Positions 45,112 through 54,679 of a DNA stretch of 64,000 nt are shown here, piece by piece (position 1 is the first letter of the stretch; the number at the start of each line of letters is the position of its first letter). The position numbers and the translations under genes are program-made. The stretch comes from Hydrogenophaga sp. IBVHS1 (GTDB taxonomy: Bacteria > Pseudomonadota > Gammaproteobacteria > Burkholderiales > Burkholderiaceae_C): the NCBI RefSeq assembly GCF_002127265.1, contig NZ_NFUU01000001.1, positions 558,001-622,000 of the forward strand, written 5' to 3'. Below the pieces are notes generated by a model. The model was given only the letters and a program-made list of their open reading frames with translations, was not told where the DNA came from and did not search any database.

Positions 45112-46404
45112 TCATGCGGCAGGCGTCTGGAAGTGCGCCAACGCCGCGCTCAATGCATCGGCATCGGCCTGCACGGCCAATTGAGGCTGCATCGCGTCGA
45201 GTGCCGCAATACCGTGTTGCTGCAAAGTGGCAATAGCCTGGGCTGCCTGACGGGGTGTATCAAAGCCTCTGCTCTGCAACAACAACTGTCCGGCTGCGTC
45301 CACCAGCTTGAAATGGAACAGGCCGTCGCTTTCGCGGTATTGCTTGAAAGAGGGTACCGCCGTCCTGGCCGACTTTTCTTTCGGGCCGGTCTGCGCACTG
45401 TCGAGCCGGCGCAGGCCCACTGCATGGCGCAGGCGGGCGGTGAAGGGGGTGGCAATGGCGCGGGCTTTGCGAGCGCCGGCCTGCAGGGTTTTTTCGATGC
45501 GGGCCGGGTCCTGTATGAGTTGCTCATACACCTCGCGCATCGGCGCGATCTCAAGGTCCAGCCGCTCGAACACCGCCTGCTTGGCATCGCCCCAGGCGAT
45601 GCCTTCAGCGTAGGCGCCAGCCAGCGCGGTGGTTTCATCGGTCGAGGCAAAGGCCTGGTAGAGCTGGAACAGGGCCGAACCCTCGGTGGCTTTGGGCTCG
45701 CCCGGGGCGCGCGAGTCGGTGACGATGCCCATGATGAGCTTCCTCAGCTGCTCGCGCGGGGCGAACAGCGGGATGGTGTTGTCGTAGCTCTTGCTCATCT
45801 TCCGGCCGTCCAGGCCGGGCAGCGTGGCCACGTGCTCCTCGATCACCGCTTCGGGCAGCGTGAAGTGCTCGCCGTAGAGGTGGTTGAAGCTGGCGGCCAT
45901 GTCGCGCGCCATTTCAATGTGCTGGATCTGGTCGCGGCCCACCGGCACCTGGTGGGCGTTGAACATGAGGATGTCGGCGCCCATGAGCACGGGGTACATG
46001 AAGAGGCCGGCGGTCACGCCTGAATCCGGGTCGACGCCAGCGGCGGTGTTCTTGTCCACCGAGGCCTTGTAGGCGTGGGCGCGGTTGAGCACCCCCTTGC
46101 CGGTCACGCAGGTCAGCAGCCAGGTGAGTTCGGGGATCTCGGGAATGTCGGACTGGCGGTAGAAGGTCACACGTTCAGGGTCGAGCCCGCAGGCCAGCCA
46201 GGTGGCAGCGATCTCGAGTGTGGAGCGCTGCACGCGGGCAGGTTCACCCACCTTGATGAGGGCGTGGTAGTCGGCCAGGAAGTAGAAGCTCTCCACTTCG
46301 GCCAGCCGGCTGGCGCGCACGGTGGGGCGAATGGCGCCCACGTAGTTGCCCAGGTGCGGGGTGCCCGAAGTGGTGATGCCGGTGAGGACGCGTTGGGTTT
46401 TCAT
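45112..46404 (-). CDS. trpS: Tryptophanyl-tRNA synthetase with C-terminal DUF1508-like extension
   Basis: The 430-residue protein charges tRNA-Trp. The class I HIGH-like motif is TPHLGNYVG (15-23) and KMSKS is at 202-206. The catalytic body ends near residue 340, the normal length of bacterial TrpRS. The last 90 residues form an extra domain, with SFKQYRESDGLFHFKLVDAA and LLLQSRGFDTPRQAAQAI (352-391), which resembles the DUF1508/YegP domain. The role of this extension is unknown. It lies 13 bases after the site-2 protease gene on the same strand. Confidence 0.95.
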   Translation of the reverse strand: MKTQRVLTGITTSGTPHLGNYVGAIRPTVRASRLAEVESFYFLADYHALIKVGEPARVQRSTLEIAATWLACGLDPERVTFYRQSDIPEIPELTWLLTCVTGKGVLNRAHAYKASVDKNTAAGVDPDSGVTAGLFMYPVLMGADILMFNAHQVPVGRDQIQHIEMARDMAASFNHLYGEHFTLPEAVIEEHVATLPGLDGRKMSKSYDNTIPLFAPREQLRKLIMGIVTDSRAPGEPKATEGSALFQLYQAFASTDETTALAGAYAEGIAWGDAKQAVFERLDLEIAPMREVYEQLIQDPARIEKTLQAGARKARAIATPFTARLRHAVGLRRLDSAQTGPKEKSARTAVPSFKQYRESDGLFHFKLVDAAGQLLLQSRGFDTPRQAAQAIATLQQHGIAALDAMQPQLAVQADADALSAALAHFQTPAA

Positions 46405-46417
46405 GAACGGGTTCAGG

Positions 46418-47086
46418 TCAGAGCAGCAACATGCGGACGGGCGTGAGCAGCGTTTCGATGGCGCTGCCGGTGAGCATCATGAGCGGGCGCAGCCAGAGGT
46501 TGCCCACCACGCCGGTGATGACCAGCGCCATGACGATGAAAAAGCCCCAGGGTTCAATGCGGGACACCAGCTCGGCCTGTTTCCAGGGCAACAGGCCGAC
46601 CAGGATGCGGCCACCGTCCAGCGGGGGCAGGGGAAAAAGATTGAAGGCGAACATCACCAGATTGACCAGCAGACCGGCCTGGCACATCTTGAGGAAGAAG
46701 GGTTCCTCAACGCCCGAGGACAGCAGCACATAGAACAGCACCGTCCAGCCGATCGCCTGCACGAGGTTGGCGCCCGGGCCGGCCAGCGCGACCCAGATCA
46801 TGTCGCGCTTGGGGTTGCGCAGGCGTCCGAAATTCACCGGCACCGGTTTGGCGTAGCCGAACAGGAAAGCGCCCGATGTGGCGAAATACAGCAGAAGCGG
46901 CATCGCGATGGTGCCCACCGGGTCGATGTGCTTGATCGGGTTGAGGGTGATGCGCCCCAGCATCTCGGCCGTGTTGTCGCCAAAACGCTTCGCGGCGTAG
47001 CCGTGCGCCGCCTCGTGCAGCGTGATGGCGAACAGCACCGGGATGGCGTAGAGAGCAACGGTCTGAGCGATCTGGGCGAAATCCAT
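46418..47086 (-). CDS. Site-2 protease family (M50) membrane metalloprotease
   Basis: The 222-residue membrane protein has the zinc motif HEAAH (24-28) in the first helix and the second metal motif as FPLPPLDGGRILVG. About five membrane segments are visible. This short form, without PDZ or CBS domains, is common in proteobacteria and its substrate is usually unknown. It lies 47 bases downstream of the YrdC/YciO gene and just before trpS, all on one strand. Confidence 0.92.
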   Translation of the reverse strand: MDFAQIAQTVALYAIPVLFAITLHEAAHGYAAKRFGDNTAEMLGRITLNPIKHIDPVGTIAMPLLLYFATSGAFLFGYAKPVPVNFGRLRNPKRDMIWVALAGPGANLVQAIGWTVLFYVLLSSGVEEPFFLKMCQAGLLVNLVMFAFNLFPLPPLDGGRILVGLLPWKQAELVSRIEPWGFFIVMALVITGVVGNLWLRPLMMLTGSAIETLLTPVRMLLL

Positions 47087-47133
47087 GGGGTGGGGCTGCG
47101 TCGGGCAAACGCGTATTGTCCCAGAGCGCGCGG

Positions 47134-47769
47134 CTAGAGGCCGAGCGCTGCCAGCGAGCCCTGGCCGGTGCGCAGCACCTCGGGCTCGCCACCGGTGCCC
47201 ATGGGCGTGAGATCGATCACCGTGGTGGGTTCGAGCGCGCAGGCTCCGGCGTCGATCACGCCGGCCAGATCGTGCTCGAGCAGGTCTCGAATTTCATGCG
47301 CGTCGTTCAATGGATCGGTTGCGCCCGGCAGGATCAGCGTGGTGGCCAGCAGCGGCGCGTTGTGCAGGGCCAGCAGGTCTTGCAGGGTCTTGTGCGCAGG
47401 CACCCGCAGGCCGATGGTCTTGCGCGAGGGATGGCTCAAGCGCCGCGGCACTTCCTTGCTGGCCTCCAGAATGAAGGTGTAGGGGCCGGGCGTGGCGAGC
47501 TTGAGCAGTCGAAACTGCCGGTTGTCGACGCGCGCGTAGCTGGCCAGTTCGCTCAAGTCACGGCAGAGCAGCGTGAGGTGGTGCTTGTCGTCGACCTGGC
47601 GAATGCGGCGCAGCCGATCGGCCGCAGCCTTGTCGTCAAGGTGGCACACCAGCGCGTAGCTCGAATCGGTGGGCACGGCCAGCACACCGCCGCGCTCGAG
47701 CAACTGCACCGCCTGCTTGAGCAGGCGGGGTTGCGGGTTCTCGGGATGGACGTCGAAGTACTGCGACAT
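47134..47769 (-). CDS. YrdC/YciO-family protein (threonylcarbamoyl-AMP synthase-like)
   Basis: The 211-residue protein has the YrdC fold with VQLLERGGVLAVPTDSSYAL near the N terminus, a KHHLTLLCRDLSELASYA segment and the PGPYTFILEASKEVPRRL motif. These are the nucleotide- and substrate-binding parts of threonylcarbamoyl-AMP synthases. The form is closer to YciO than to TsaC, so a role in tRNA t6A synthesis is possible but not certain. It follows the PHP gene by 14 bases. Confidence 0.88.
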   Translation of the reverse strand: MSQYFDVHPENPQPRLLKQAVQLLERGGVLAVPTDSSYALVCHLDDKAAADRLRRIRQVDDKHHLTLLCRDLSELASYARVDNRQFRLLKLATPGPYTFILEASKEVPRRLSHPSRKTIGLRVPAHKTLQDLLALHNAPLLATTLILPGATDPLNDAHEIRDLLEHDLAGVIDAGACALEPTTVIDLTPMGTGGEPEVLRTGQGSLAALGL

Positions 47770-47783
47770 GGCCAGGCGTGGAC

Positions 47784-48638
47784 CTACTGGATGCGCGACT
47801 CCAGCAGTTCCCAGACGGGCGTGACACTGCCTGGCAGGTCGGGCAGCGAACCCAGATCCGTGTGGCTCTCGTCGGGGCTGTGGAAGTCGCTGCCGCGTGA
47901 AGCGGCCAGATCGAATTCCTGGCAGTAGCCGGCGTACTTCACGTAGTCGGCCTGTCCATGGGCGCCGGTCATCACTTCCACGCCCCGCCCGCCGTGCGCC
48001 TTGAACTCGGTGAAGAGCGCGAATTCTTCGGTGGGCGTGAGCTTGTAGCGCCCGGGATGCGCGATCACCGCCACGCCGCCCGCATCCACGATCCAGCGCA
48101 CGGCGTCGCCCAGCGAGGCCCAGCGGTGTGGCACGAAGCCGGGCTTGCCTTCGGTGATGTACTTGCGGAACACCTCGTTGGTTTCCTTGCAGACGCCAAT
48201 CTCCACCAAGTAGCGGGCGAAGTGCGAACGCGAAATCAGCTCCGGGTTGCCCACGTATTTCAGGGCGCCTTCATAAACCCCCGGGATGCCCACCCGTGCA
48301 AGGTCGTCGCTCATCTCGCGTGCGCGCTCTTCGCGTCCGCCGCGCGTGGCGCGCAGGCCCGCCAGGAGGGCGTGATTTGAATGATCCATCCCCAGACCCA
48401 CGATGTGCACTGTGATGCCCGCGAAGGTGACCGATATTTCGGTACCGGTGAGGTAGGGCAGGCCCACCTCACGTGCGGCGGCCATGGCGCGGTCCTGGCC
48501 GCTCAGCTCGTCGTGGTCGGTCAGCGCCCACAGTTCCACGCCATTGGCCTTGGCGCGCTGCGCCAGTGCCTCGGGTGTCAGGGTGCCGTCGGAGACCACG
48601 GAGTGGCAGTGGAGGTCGGCGTTGGTCAAGGTGTTCAC
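47784..48638 (-). CDS. PHP-domain phosphoesterase (3',5'-nucleoside bisphosphate phosphatase-like)
   Basis: The 284-residue protein has the PHP metal-binding motifs: DLHCHSVVSDG near the N terminus, ALTDHDELSGQD, TGTEISVTFAG, VAVIAHPGRYKL and GSDFHSPDE near the C terminus. Related E. coli enzymes (RnmAB/YciV) remove a phosphate from 3',5'-bisphosphate nucleotides or act on short RNA 5' ends. It leads a minus-strand run (PHP, YrdC/YciO, M50, trpS) with short gaps. This order (yciV-yciO-trpS) also occurs in E. coli and its relatives. Confidence 0.9.
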   Translation of the reverse strand: MNTLTNADLHCHSVVSDGTLTPEALAQRAKANGVELWALTDHDELSGQDRAMAAAREVGLPYLTGTEISVTFAGITVHIVGLGMDHSNHALLAGLRATRGGREERAREMSDDLARVGIPGVYEGALKYVGNPELISRSHFARYLVEIGVCKETNEVFRKYITEGKPGFVPHRWASLGDAVRWIVDAGGVAVIAHPGRYKLTPTEEFALFTEFKAHGGRGVEVMTGAHGQADYVKYAGYCQEFDLAASRGSDFHSPDESHTDLGSLPDLPGSVTPVWELLESRIQ

Positions 48639-48681
48639 TGGTGCATTTTAGGTTTTACTGGTTCACCCCGCTCGGCCGAGG

Positions 48682-51492
48682 CTACCCCGTGTTGCGCAGG
48701 CCAGCCGCAATGCCGTTGATCGAGATGTGAATGCCCCGCCGCACGCGCTCGTCCCGGTCGGCATGGTTTTCACCAGCCCGGTAGCGGCGCACCAGTTCCA
48801 CCTGCAGGTGGTGAAGCGGATCGATGTAGGGAAAGCGGTGGCGCATGGAGCGCTGCAGCGCCGCGTTGTTCACCAGCCGTTGTTTCTCGCCGGTGATCAG
48901 CGCCAGCGCGCCGGCGGTGCGGTGCCACTCCGCCTCGATGGCTGAAAACACTTTGGTGCGCAGTCGCTTGTCGTCCACCAGTTCGGCGTAGCGGGAAGCC
49001 AGCGCCAGGTCGCTCTTGGCCAGCACCATGTCCATGTTGGAGAGCAAGGTGCTGAAAAATGGCCACTGCTTCACCATCTTCTGCAGCAGCGCCTTCTGCG
49101 CAGCCACGCCCTTGGGGCCATCGCGGTGCAGGAACGCGTGAACCGCCGATCCGAAGCCGTACCAGCCTGGCAGCGTGAGGCGGCACTGGCCCCAGCTGAA
49201 ACCCCACGGAATGGCGCGCAGGTCCTCGATCTTCTGCGTGGCCTTGCGAGACGCGGGGCGCGAGCCGATGTTGAGTTCGGCGATTTCGCGGATGGGTGTG
49301 GCGGCGAAAAAATACTCGGCGAAGCGCGGGGTGTCGTACACCAGCGCGCGGTAGGCGGCCATGCTCTGGCGAGAGATCTCATCGGCGGCTTCAAGGAACG
49401 CTTTGGGTGCGGCGCGTGTGGGTTGCAGCAGCGTGGCCTCCAGCGTGGCGGCCACCAGTGTTTCGAGGTTGCGCCGGCCGATCTCGGGGTTCGCGTACTT
49501 CGATCCGATCACCTCGCCCTGCTCGGTCAGACGGATCTGCCCACGCACTGTGCCCGGGGGCTGCGCCAGAATCGCCTGAAAGCTGGGGCCTCCCCCTCGC
49601 CCCACCGTTCCGCCACGGCCGTGGAACATGCGGAGCTGAATGGGTTGTGGACTCGCCTTGTTGAGCGCATCGAAAAGTTCGACGAGGGCAATCTCGGCGC
49701 GGTAAAGCTCCCAGTTGCTGGTGAAGATGCCGCCATCCTTGTTGCTGTCGGAGTAGCCGAGCATGATGTCCTGCTCGCAATAGCCGTCGCTTGCGCCGCG
49801 TTGCACCATGGTGCGCACGCCGGGAAGCGCGTAATAGTCGCGCATGATGGGCGCCGCATTGCGCAGGTCTTCGATGGTCTCGAAGAGCGGGACCACGATC
49901 AGGTCGCACGTTGCGTCGGCGTCGAGTGTGCCGCGCAGGAGGCCTGCTTCCTTCTGCAGCAGCAGCACTTCAAGCAGATCGCTCACGGTCTCGGTGTGGC
50001 TGATGATGGCGTGGCGGATGGCCTGGGCGCCAAACCGCTGGCGTCCGCTGCGCGCGTTGTCGAAGATGGCGAGTTCACCCAGCGTGTGCGCCGAGTAGGC
50101 AACGCCGGGCACGCGCAGCGGCCGCGCGTCGTTGAGCTGGCGCAGCAGCAAGGCGCGCTTGCCCGCTTCGTCCAGCCCGGAGTAATTCGCCTCGATGCGG
50201 GCCACGGCGAGCAGTTCGGCAACCACTTCTTCGTGCTTGTCGGAACTCTGGCGCAGGTCCACGGTGGCGAGGTGAAAGCCAAACACCTGGACCGCGCGCA
50301 TCAGCGGTGCCAGGCGCGCGCGGGCCAACGCTTCGCCGTGATGGGCCTTGAGCGAAGCCTCGATGGTGCGCAGGTCGGTCAGCAGTTCGTCGGCGCTGGT
50401 GTAGGGGTCTTGCGGTGCCACGGCGTGGCGCGCGGCCTCGCCGCCGGTGAGTGCTTTCAAGGTGGCGGCCAGCCGTGCGTACATGCCCGTGAGCGCGCGA
50501 CGGTAGGGCTCGTCCTGGCGATGGGCGTTGGTGTCGGGGGAGCGCTCGGCCAGGGCTTTCATGGCCGGGCTCACGCTGGTGAGCATGGCCGATACCGAGA
50601 GCTCGGCGCCGAGGTGGTGCAGTTGCGTGAGGTGGTGACGCAACACCATTTCGGACTGGCTGTGCAGCGCCAGCTCCAGCGTCTGTGCCGTCACGTTGGG
50701 ATTGCCGTCGCGGTCGCCTCCAATCCACTGGCCCATGCGAAGGAAGGGGGCGATGCTCGCGAACTGGCCGCCTTCGCCCAGGCCTTCTTCCAGCTCGCGG
50801 TACAGGCGCGGTATCTGGCTGAGGAAGGTGGCTTCGTAGTAGCTCAGTGCATTCTCGATCTCGTCGGCCACTGTGAGCTTGGTAAAGCGCAGCAGGCGCG
50901 TCTGCCAGAGCTGGGTTACACGCGCGCGAATCTGCGCCTCGTTGTCGGTGCGCTCGCGCGGCAGGATGTCGTGCTCGTCGCGCTCGGCCAGCAGTCGGGC
51001 GATGGCGCGCTCGGCGTCCAGAATGCTCTTGCGTTGCACTTCGGTGGGGTGCGCCGTGAGCACCGGCGAGATGTGGCTTTGCGCCAGCGTCCGCACCACC
51101 TCGGCCTGTGTGATGCCGGCCTTGTGCAGGCGCTGCAGCGTGCGCGCCAGGCTGCCTTCCTGCAGGTCGCCGGCCCGCTCGTGCACCGCGCGGCGGCGAA
51201 TGTGGTGGCGGTCTTCGGCGAGGTTGGCCAGATGGCTGAAGTACGTGAAGGCGCGGATCACGCTGACCGTCTGATCGCCGCTGAGGCCCTTGAGCAGCTT
51301 CTTGAGCGCCTTGTCGGCCGATTGGTCCGCGTGGCGCCGGAACGCCACTGAAAGCTGGCGGATCTGCTCGATCAGGTCGTAGGCGGCCTGGCCTTCCTGC
51401 TCGCGGATCACATCCCCCAGAATCCGGCCCAGCAGACGGATGTCTTCGATCAGCGGCTGGTCCTTGTCGGTGCGGTTGGGTGGGCGCGTCAT
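48682..51492 (-). CDS. ppc: Phosphoenolpyruvate carboxylase
   Basis: The 936-residue enzyme fixes bicarbonate on PEP to give oxaloacetate. Catalytic motifs include [20 protein letters not shown] with the active histidine, [30 protein letters not shown], and [15 protein letters not shown]. The C terminus [12 protein letters not shown] is typical. The start at 51492 ([12 protein letters not shown]) was chosen because the open frame continuing upstream to 52593 lies antisense over hemC and has no family similarity. It diverges from hemC across about 130 bases. Confidence 0.97.
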   Translation of the reverse strand: MTRPPNRTDKDQPLIEDIRLLGRILGDVIREQEGQAAYDLIEQIRQLSVAFRRHADQSADKALKKLLKGLSGDQTVSVIRAFTYFSHLANLAEDRHHIRRRAVHERAGDLQEGSLARTLQRLHKAGITQAEVVRTLAQSHISPVLTAHPTEVQRKSILDAERAIARLLAERDEHDILPRERTDNEAQIRARVTQLWQTRLLRFTKLTVADEIENALSYYEATFLSQIPRLYRELEEGLGEGGQFASIAPFLRMGQWIGGDRDGNPNVTAQTLELALHSQSEMVLRHHLTQLHHLGAELSVSAMLTSVSPAMKALAERSPDTNAHRQDEPYRRALTGMYARLAATLKALTGGEAARHAVAPQDPYTSADELLTDLRTIEASLKAHHGEALARARLAPLMRAVQVFGFHLATVDLRQSSDKHEEVVAELLAVARIEANYSGLDEAGKRALLLRQLNDARPLRVPGVAYSAHTLGELAIFDNARSGRQRFGAQAIRHAIISHTETVSDLLEVLLLQKEAGLLRGTLDADATCDLIVVPLFETIEDLRNAAPIMRDYYALPGVRTMVQRGASDGYCEQDIMLGYSDSNKDGGIFTSNWELYRAEIALVELFDALNKASPQPIQLRMFHGRGGTVGRGGGPSFQAILAQPPGTVRGQIRLTEQGEVIGSKYANPEIGRRNLETLVAATLEATLLQPTRAAPKAFLEAADEISRQSMAAYRALVYDTPRFAEYFFAATPIREIAELNIGSRPASRKATQKIEDLRAIPWGFSWGQCRLTLPGWYGFGSAVHAFLHRDGPKGVAAQKALLQKMVKQWPFFSTLLSNMDMVLAKSDLALASRYAELVDDKRLRTKVFSAIEAEWHRTAGALALITGEKQRLVNNAALQRSMRHRFPYIDPLHHLQVELVRRYRAGENHADRDERVRRGIHISINGIAAGLRNTG

Positions 51493-51625
51493 GGGATTGG
51501 CGTTCAGTGGGGGTGGACCGGCGCTGCGGCAAACGGCCATGCTAGCATTCAAAAACACCCTTCCAGTTACCAGCTGGGTACGAGACCGCGCAAGGGTTTC
51601 GGCCCGGCAGACGCACCCTCTGCCC

Positions 51626-52582
51626 ATGTCTTCAAGCGCTGCCCCACTGGCCATCACCATCGCCACCCGTGAGAGCCGGCTTGCTCTCTGGCAGGCCGAG
51701 CACGTCAAGGCGTTGCTCGAAGGCCTGGGCCACCGCGTGACCTTGCTGGGCATGACCACGCTGGGCGACCAGATTCTCGACCGCAGCCTGTCCAAGGTGG
51801 GCGGCAAGGGTTTGTTCGTCAAGGAACTCGAAGTGGCACTGGAGGAAGGGCGCGCCGATATCGCCGTGCATTCGCTCAAGGACGTGCCCATGGACCTGCC
51901 GGCCGGCTTTGCACTCGCTTGCGTGATGGAGCGCGAAGACCCGCGCGACGCGTGGGTGTCACCGCATTGCGCGGGCCTGGCCGATCTGCCAGCCAATGGG
52001 GTCGTGGGCACCTCCAGCCTGCGTCGACTGGTGCTGCTGCGCGAAGCGCTGGACCAGGCCGGCCGCAGCGACGTGCGCATCGAACCCCTGCGCGGCAACC
52101 TCGACACGCGCCTTCGCAAGCTCGATGAAGGCCAGTACCACGCCATCGTGCTTGCCGCCGCCGGGCTCAAGCGTCTCGGGCTGTCGGCGCGCATTCGCCA
52201 CATCTTCGAGCCCACCGAATCGCTGCCGGCGGCGGGGCAGGGGGCGCTGGGCATCGAGGTGCGTGCCGACCGCTCAGACCTGCTGGCCGCGCTGGCGCCC
52301 CTGGCGCATGCGCCCACATGGCAGCGCGTGGCGGCCGAGCGCACGGTCTCGCGCGCCATGGGCGGCAGTTGTTCGATGCCGCTGGCGGCATACGCCGATT
52401 GGGACGTCGCTGGCCAACTGCGCCTGCAGGCTGCCTGGGGCGATCCCGATGGGCGGCACGCGCTGGTGCGGGTGGCGGGCGAAGCCACCGTGCGCTCGCT
52501 GGCGGACGCCGAAGCACTCGGGCAGCGGGTGGCCGGCGACTTGCGCCAGGCCGGCGCAAAACCGCCGCTGGCGGAGGCCTGA
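51626..52582 (+). CDS. hemC: Porphobilinogen deaminase (hydroxymethylbilane synthase)
   Basis: The 318-residue enzyme joins four porphobilinogens into hydroxymethylbilane. Family motifs are [42 protein letters not shown] (residues about 50-72, split), [11 protein letters not shown] and [12 protein letters not shown]. The cysteine that carries the dipyrromethane cofactor is in [12 protein letters not shown]. The start at 51626 was chosen because upstream residues do not fit. It begins the hemCDXY run. Confidence 0.96.
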   Translation: MSSSAAPLAITIATRESRLALWQAEHVKALLEGLGHRVTLLGMTTLGDQILDRSLSKVGGKGLFVKELEVALEEGRADIAVHSLKDVPMDLPAGFALACVMEREDPRDAWVSPHCAGLADLPANGVVGTSSLRRLVLLREALDQAGRSDVRIEPLRGNLDTRLRKLDEGQYHAIVLAAAGLKRLGLSARIRHIFEPTESLPAAGQGALGIEVRADRSDLLAALAPLAHAPTWQRVAAERTVSRAMGGSCSMPLAAYADWDVAGQLRLQAAWGDPDGRHALVRVAGEATVRSLADAEALGQRVAGDLRQAGAKPPLAEA

Positions 52583-52586
52583 TTTC

Positions 52587-53483
52587 TTGACACCCGCTCC
52601 GCGCCCGGCGGCCGACGCGCGTCGGCTGGATCGACTCATCGTCACGCGCCCTGCGCCAGAGGCCGAAACCTGGGTGAAGGCCCTGCGCGAGCAGGGGTGG
52701 CCGGCCGAAGCCCTGCCGTTGATCCACATCGGCGAGCCCGAATCGCCGGATGAGAAAGAGGGCCTTCGCCACTGGCGCGCCCATTGGCCGCAGGCCGATG
52801 CCATTCTTTTTGTGAGCGGGGCGGCGGTCAACCACTTCTTCGCCACCGGCGTGGCACCCCCGCCCATTGCCCATCTGCGCACCCGCTTCTGGGCGCCAGG
52901 GCCGGGCACCGCACGCTTGCTGGCTCAGGCCCTCGAATCCCTTGGGATCGACACCGCTCGGATCGACACGCCGACGGTCGACTCGGCGCAGTTTGATTCC
53001 GAACACCTGTGGCCGCTGGTGGCTTCGCAGGTGGGGCCCGGTCGCCTGGTGCTGATCGTGCGCGGCGCCTCGCGCGGCTCCTTGTCCGCCTCAGGCACCA
53101 GCGACCAAGCGGGTGCGGCGGCCGGGGGCGAAGTGGCTGGCAATGGACGCGACTGGCTGATTCAGCAGTGCCTGGCGCTCGGCGCTCGGGTCGAGGGTTG
53201 TGTGGCCTATGCGCGTTGCCCCCCGAAGTTCACGCCCAACGACGAGGCGCTGGTTCGCGCCGCCAGCGACGCTGGCAGCGCCTGGCTGTTCAGCAGTTCC
53301 GAAGCGCTGCTGCCGTTGCGCGCCCTCACCCCCGCGCCCGACTGGTCGAGCGCCAGTGCGCTGGTCACGCACCCGCGCATCGGCGAGAACGCGAGAGAGG
53401 CCGGATTCGGCCGGGTGCTTGTGACACGGCCTGCGCTGAGTGATGTGTTGCGCGCCCTAGAATCGGCGTGGTACCGACCATGA
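52587..53483 (+). CDS. hemD: Uroporphyrinogen-III synthase
   Basis: The 298-residue protein resembles Hem[57 protein letters not shown] and, in the second domain, [17 protein letters not shown] and [18 protein letters not shown]. The family is weakly conserved, but position after hemC supports it. No ATG lies in frame near the expected start; a TTG at 52587 has a good GGAGG twelve bases before it and was taken as the start. It overlaps the hemX start (ATGA). Confidence 0.88.
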   Translation: MTPAPRPAADARRLDRLIVTRPAPEAETWVKALREQGWPAEALPLIHIGEPESPDEKEGLRHWRAHWPQADAILFVSGAAVNHFFATGVAPPPIAHLRTRFWAPGPGTARLLAQALESLGIDTARIDTPTVDSAQFDSEHLWPLVASQVGPGRLVLIVRGASRGSLSASGTSDQAGAAAGGEVAGNGRDWLIQQCLALGARVEGCVAYARCPPKFTPNDEALVRAASDAGSAWLFSSSEALLPLRALTPAPDWSSASALVTHPRIGENAREAGFGRVLVTRPALSDVLRALESAWYRP

Positions 53484-54679
53484 GCGCATCTCTTCCTGAC
53501 CCCTCCACGCCCTCGCCAGCCGAACCCGCTGTCGTTCGCCCCGCCGCGCCAGTCGCGCCTCCGCCGCCCTCTCCGCCTCGCGCGGGTCGGGGCCTGGCAT
53601 TGGTTGGCGTGACGCTGGCGGTGCTGGCGCTCGTGCTGGGCGGGCTGCTCTGGCAGAAGTTCAACCTGACCCAGCAGGAGATGGCCCGCCGCGCGCAGGA
53701 TTCCGCCACGCTGGCCGGTGACGCGCGGCGCTACGCCGAACAGGCCGAGGCGCTCACGCAAGAACTGCAAGCACGGCTCGCGGTGGCCGAACTGCGCCTG
53801 TCCGAGGTGAGCCTGCAGCGCAGCCAGCTCGAAGAACTCATGCTCTCGCTCTCGCGCTCGCGCGACGACAACCTCGTGCAGGACCTGGAATCGGCAGTGC
53901 GTCTGGCGCAGCAGCACGCCCAGCTCACCGGCAGCGCACAGCCCCTCATCTCGGCCCTTCAAGCCGCCGATCAGCGCATTGCGCGCGCGGCCCAACCCCG
54001 GCTGAACCCGGTGCAACGCGCCATCGCGCGCGACATCGAACGCATCCGTGGTGCCGCGCTGGCCGACATCCCCTCGCTCGTCCAGCAGCTCGACGAACTG
54101 GCGCGACAGATCGACGACTGGCCGTTGCTCAACCAGGTGGGCCCCGGCCACCCGGTGACCGCGCCGAAGACCAGAGTTCGCAAAGCTGCGCCTGCTGCAC
54201 CCGCACCCGTTGCCGCGCCGGCTCCCGCCGAACCTGCACTGGAAGGCAGCTCCGCTGGTGCCACCGAAGATGGCGCTGCAGCGGGTTGGGGCACACGCCT
54301 GTCGGTTTGGTGGACGGGCCTGTGGGAGCGCATCGTGGCCGACGTTTCGCGCAGCAGCCGCGAGCTCGTTCGCGTGAGCCGCATCGACCGCCCGGAGGCG
54401 ATCCTGCTCGCGCCCGATCAGGCGTTGTTCCTGCGGGAGAACCTCAAGCTCAAGCTGCTCAATGCGCGCCTCGGTCTGCTGGCGCGCCACATGCGGTCCA
54501 GTCAGGCCGACCTGATCGCCGTCGAGTCGGCGCTCGCCCGTTATTTCGACACCTCGGCGGCGCCCATCGCGCAGGCTCAGTCCACCCTGGGTCGGCTGCG
54601 CAAGGAGCTTGTCGAGAGCGACCTGCCACGTCCGGAAGAAACGTTGGCGGCGCTGAACGCAGCCGCTGGAGGCCGCTGA
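53480..54679 (+). CDS. hemX: HemX-like membrane protein (uroporphyrinogen-III C-methyltransferase-like)
   Basis: The 399-residue protein has a Pro/Ala-rich cytoplasmic lead, a single membrane helix (about residues 40-60), and a long periplasmic region with coiled-coil character (residues about 65-150). A second Ala/Pro-rich linker lies near residue 235. HemX proteins sit between hemD and hemY in many proteobacteria. The methyltransferase name is historical and not supported by a methyltransferase motif here. It is coupled to hemD by ATGA and overlaps the hemY start by one base. Confidence 0.88.
   Translation: MSASLPDPSTPSPAEPAVVRPAAPVAPPPPSPPRAGRGLALVGVTLAVLALVLGGLLWQKFNLTQQEMARRAQDSATLAGDARRYAEQAEALTQELQARLAVAELRLSEVSLQRSQLEELMLSLSRSRDDNLVQDLESAVRLAQQHAQLTGSAQPLISALQAADQRIARAAQPRLNPVQRAIARDIERIRGAALADIPSLVQQLDELARQIDDWPLLNQVGPGHPVTAPKTRVRKAAPAAPAPVAAPAPAEPALEGSSAGATEDGAAAGWGTRLSVWWTGLWERIVADVSRSSRELVRVSRIDRPEAILLAPDQALFLRENLKLKLLNARLGLLARHMRSSQADLIAVESALARYFDTSAAPIAQAQSTLGRLRKELVESDLPRPEETLAALNAAAGGR

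Noticed and set aside
51493..52593. Extension of the ppc frame to 1303 residues
   Set aside because: It lies antisense to hemC, is rich in Ser/Arg/Ala typical of a shadow frame, and the family start is at 51492.
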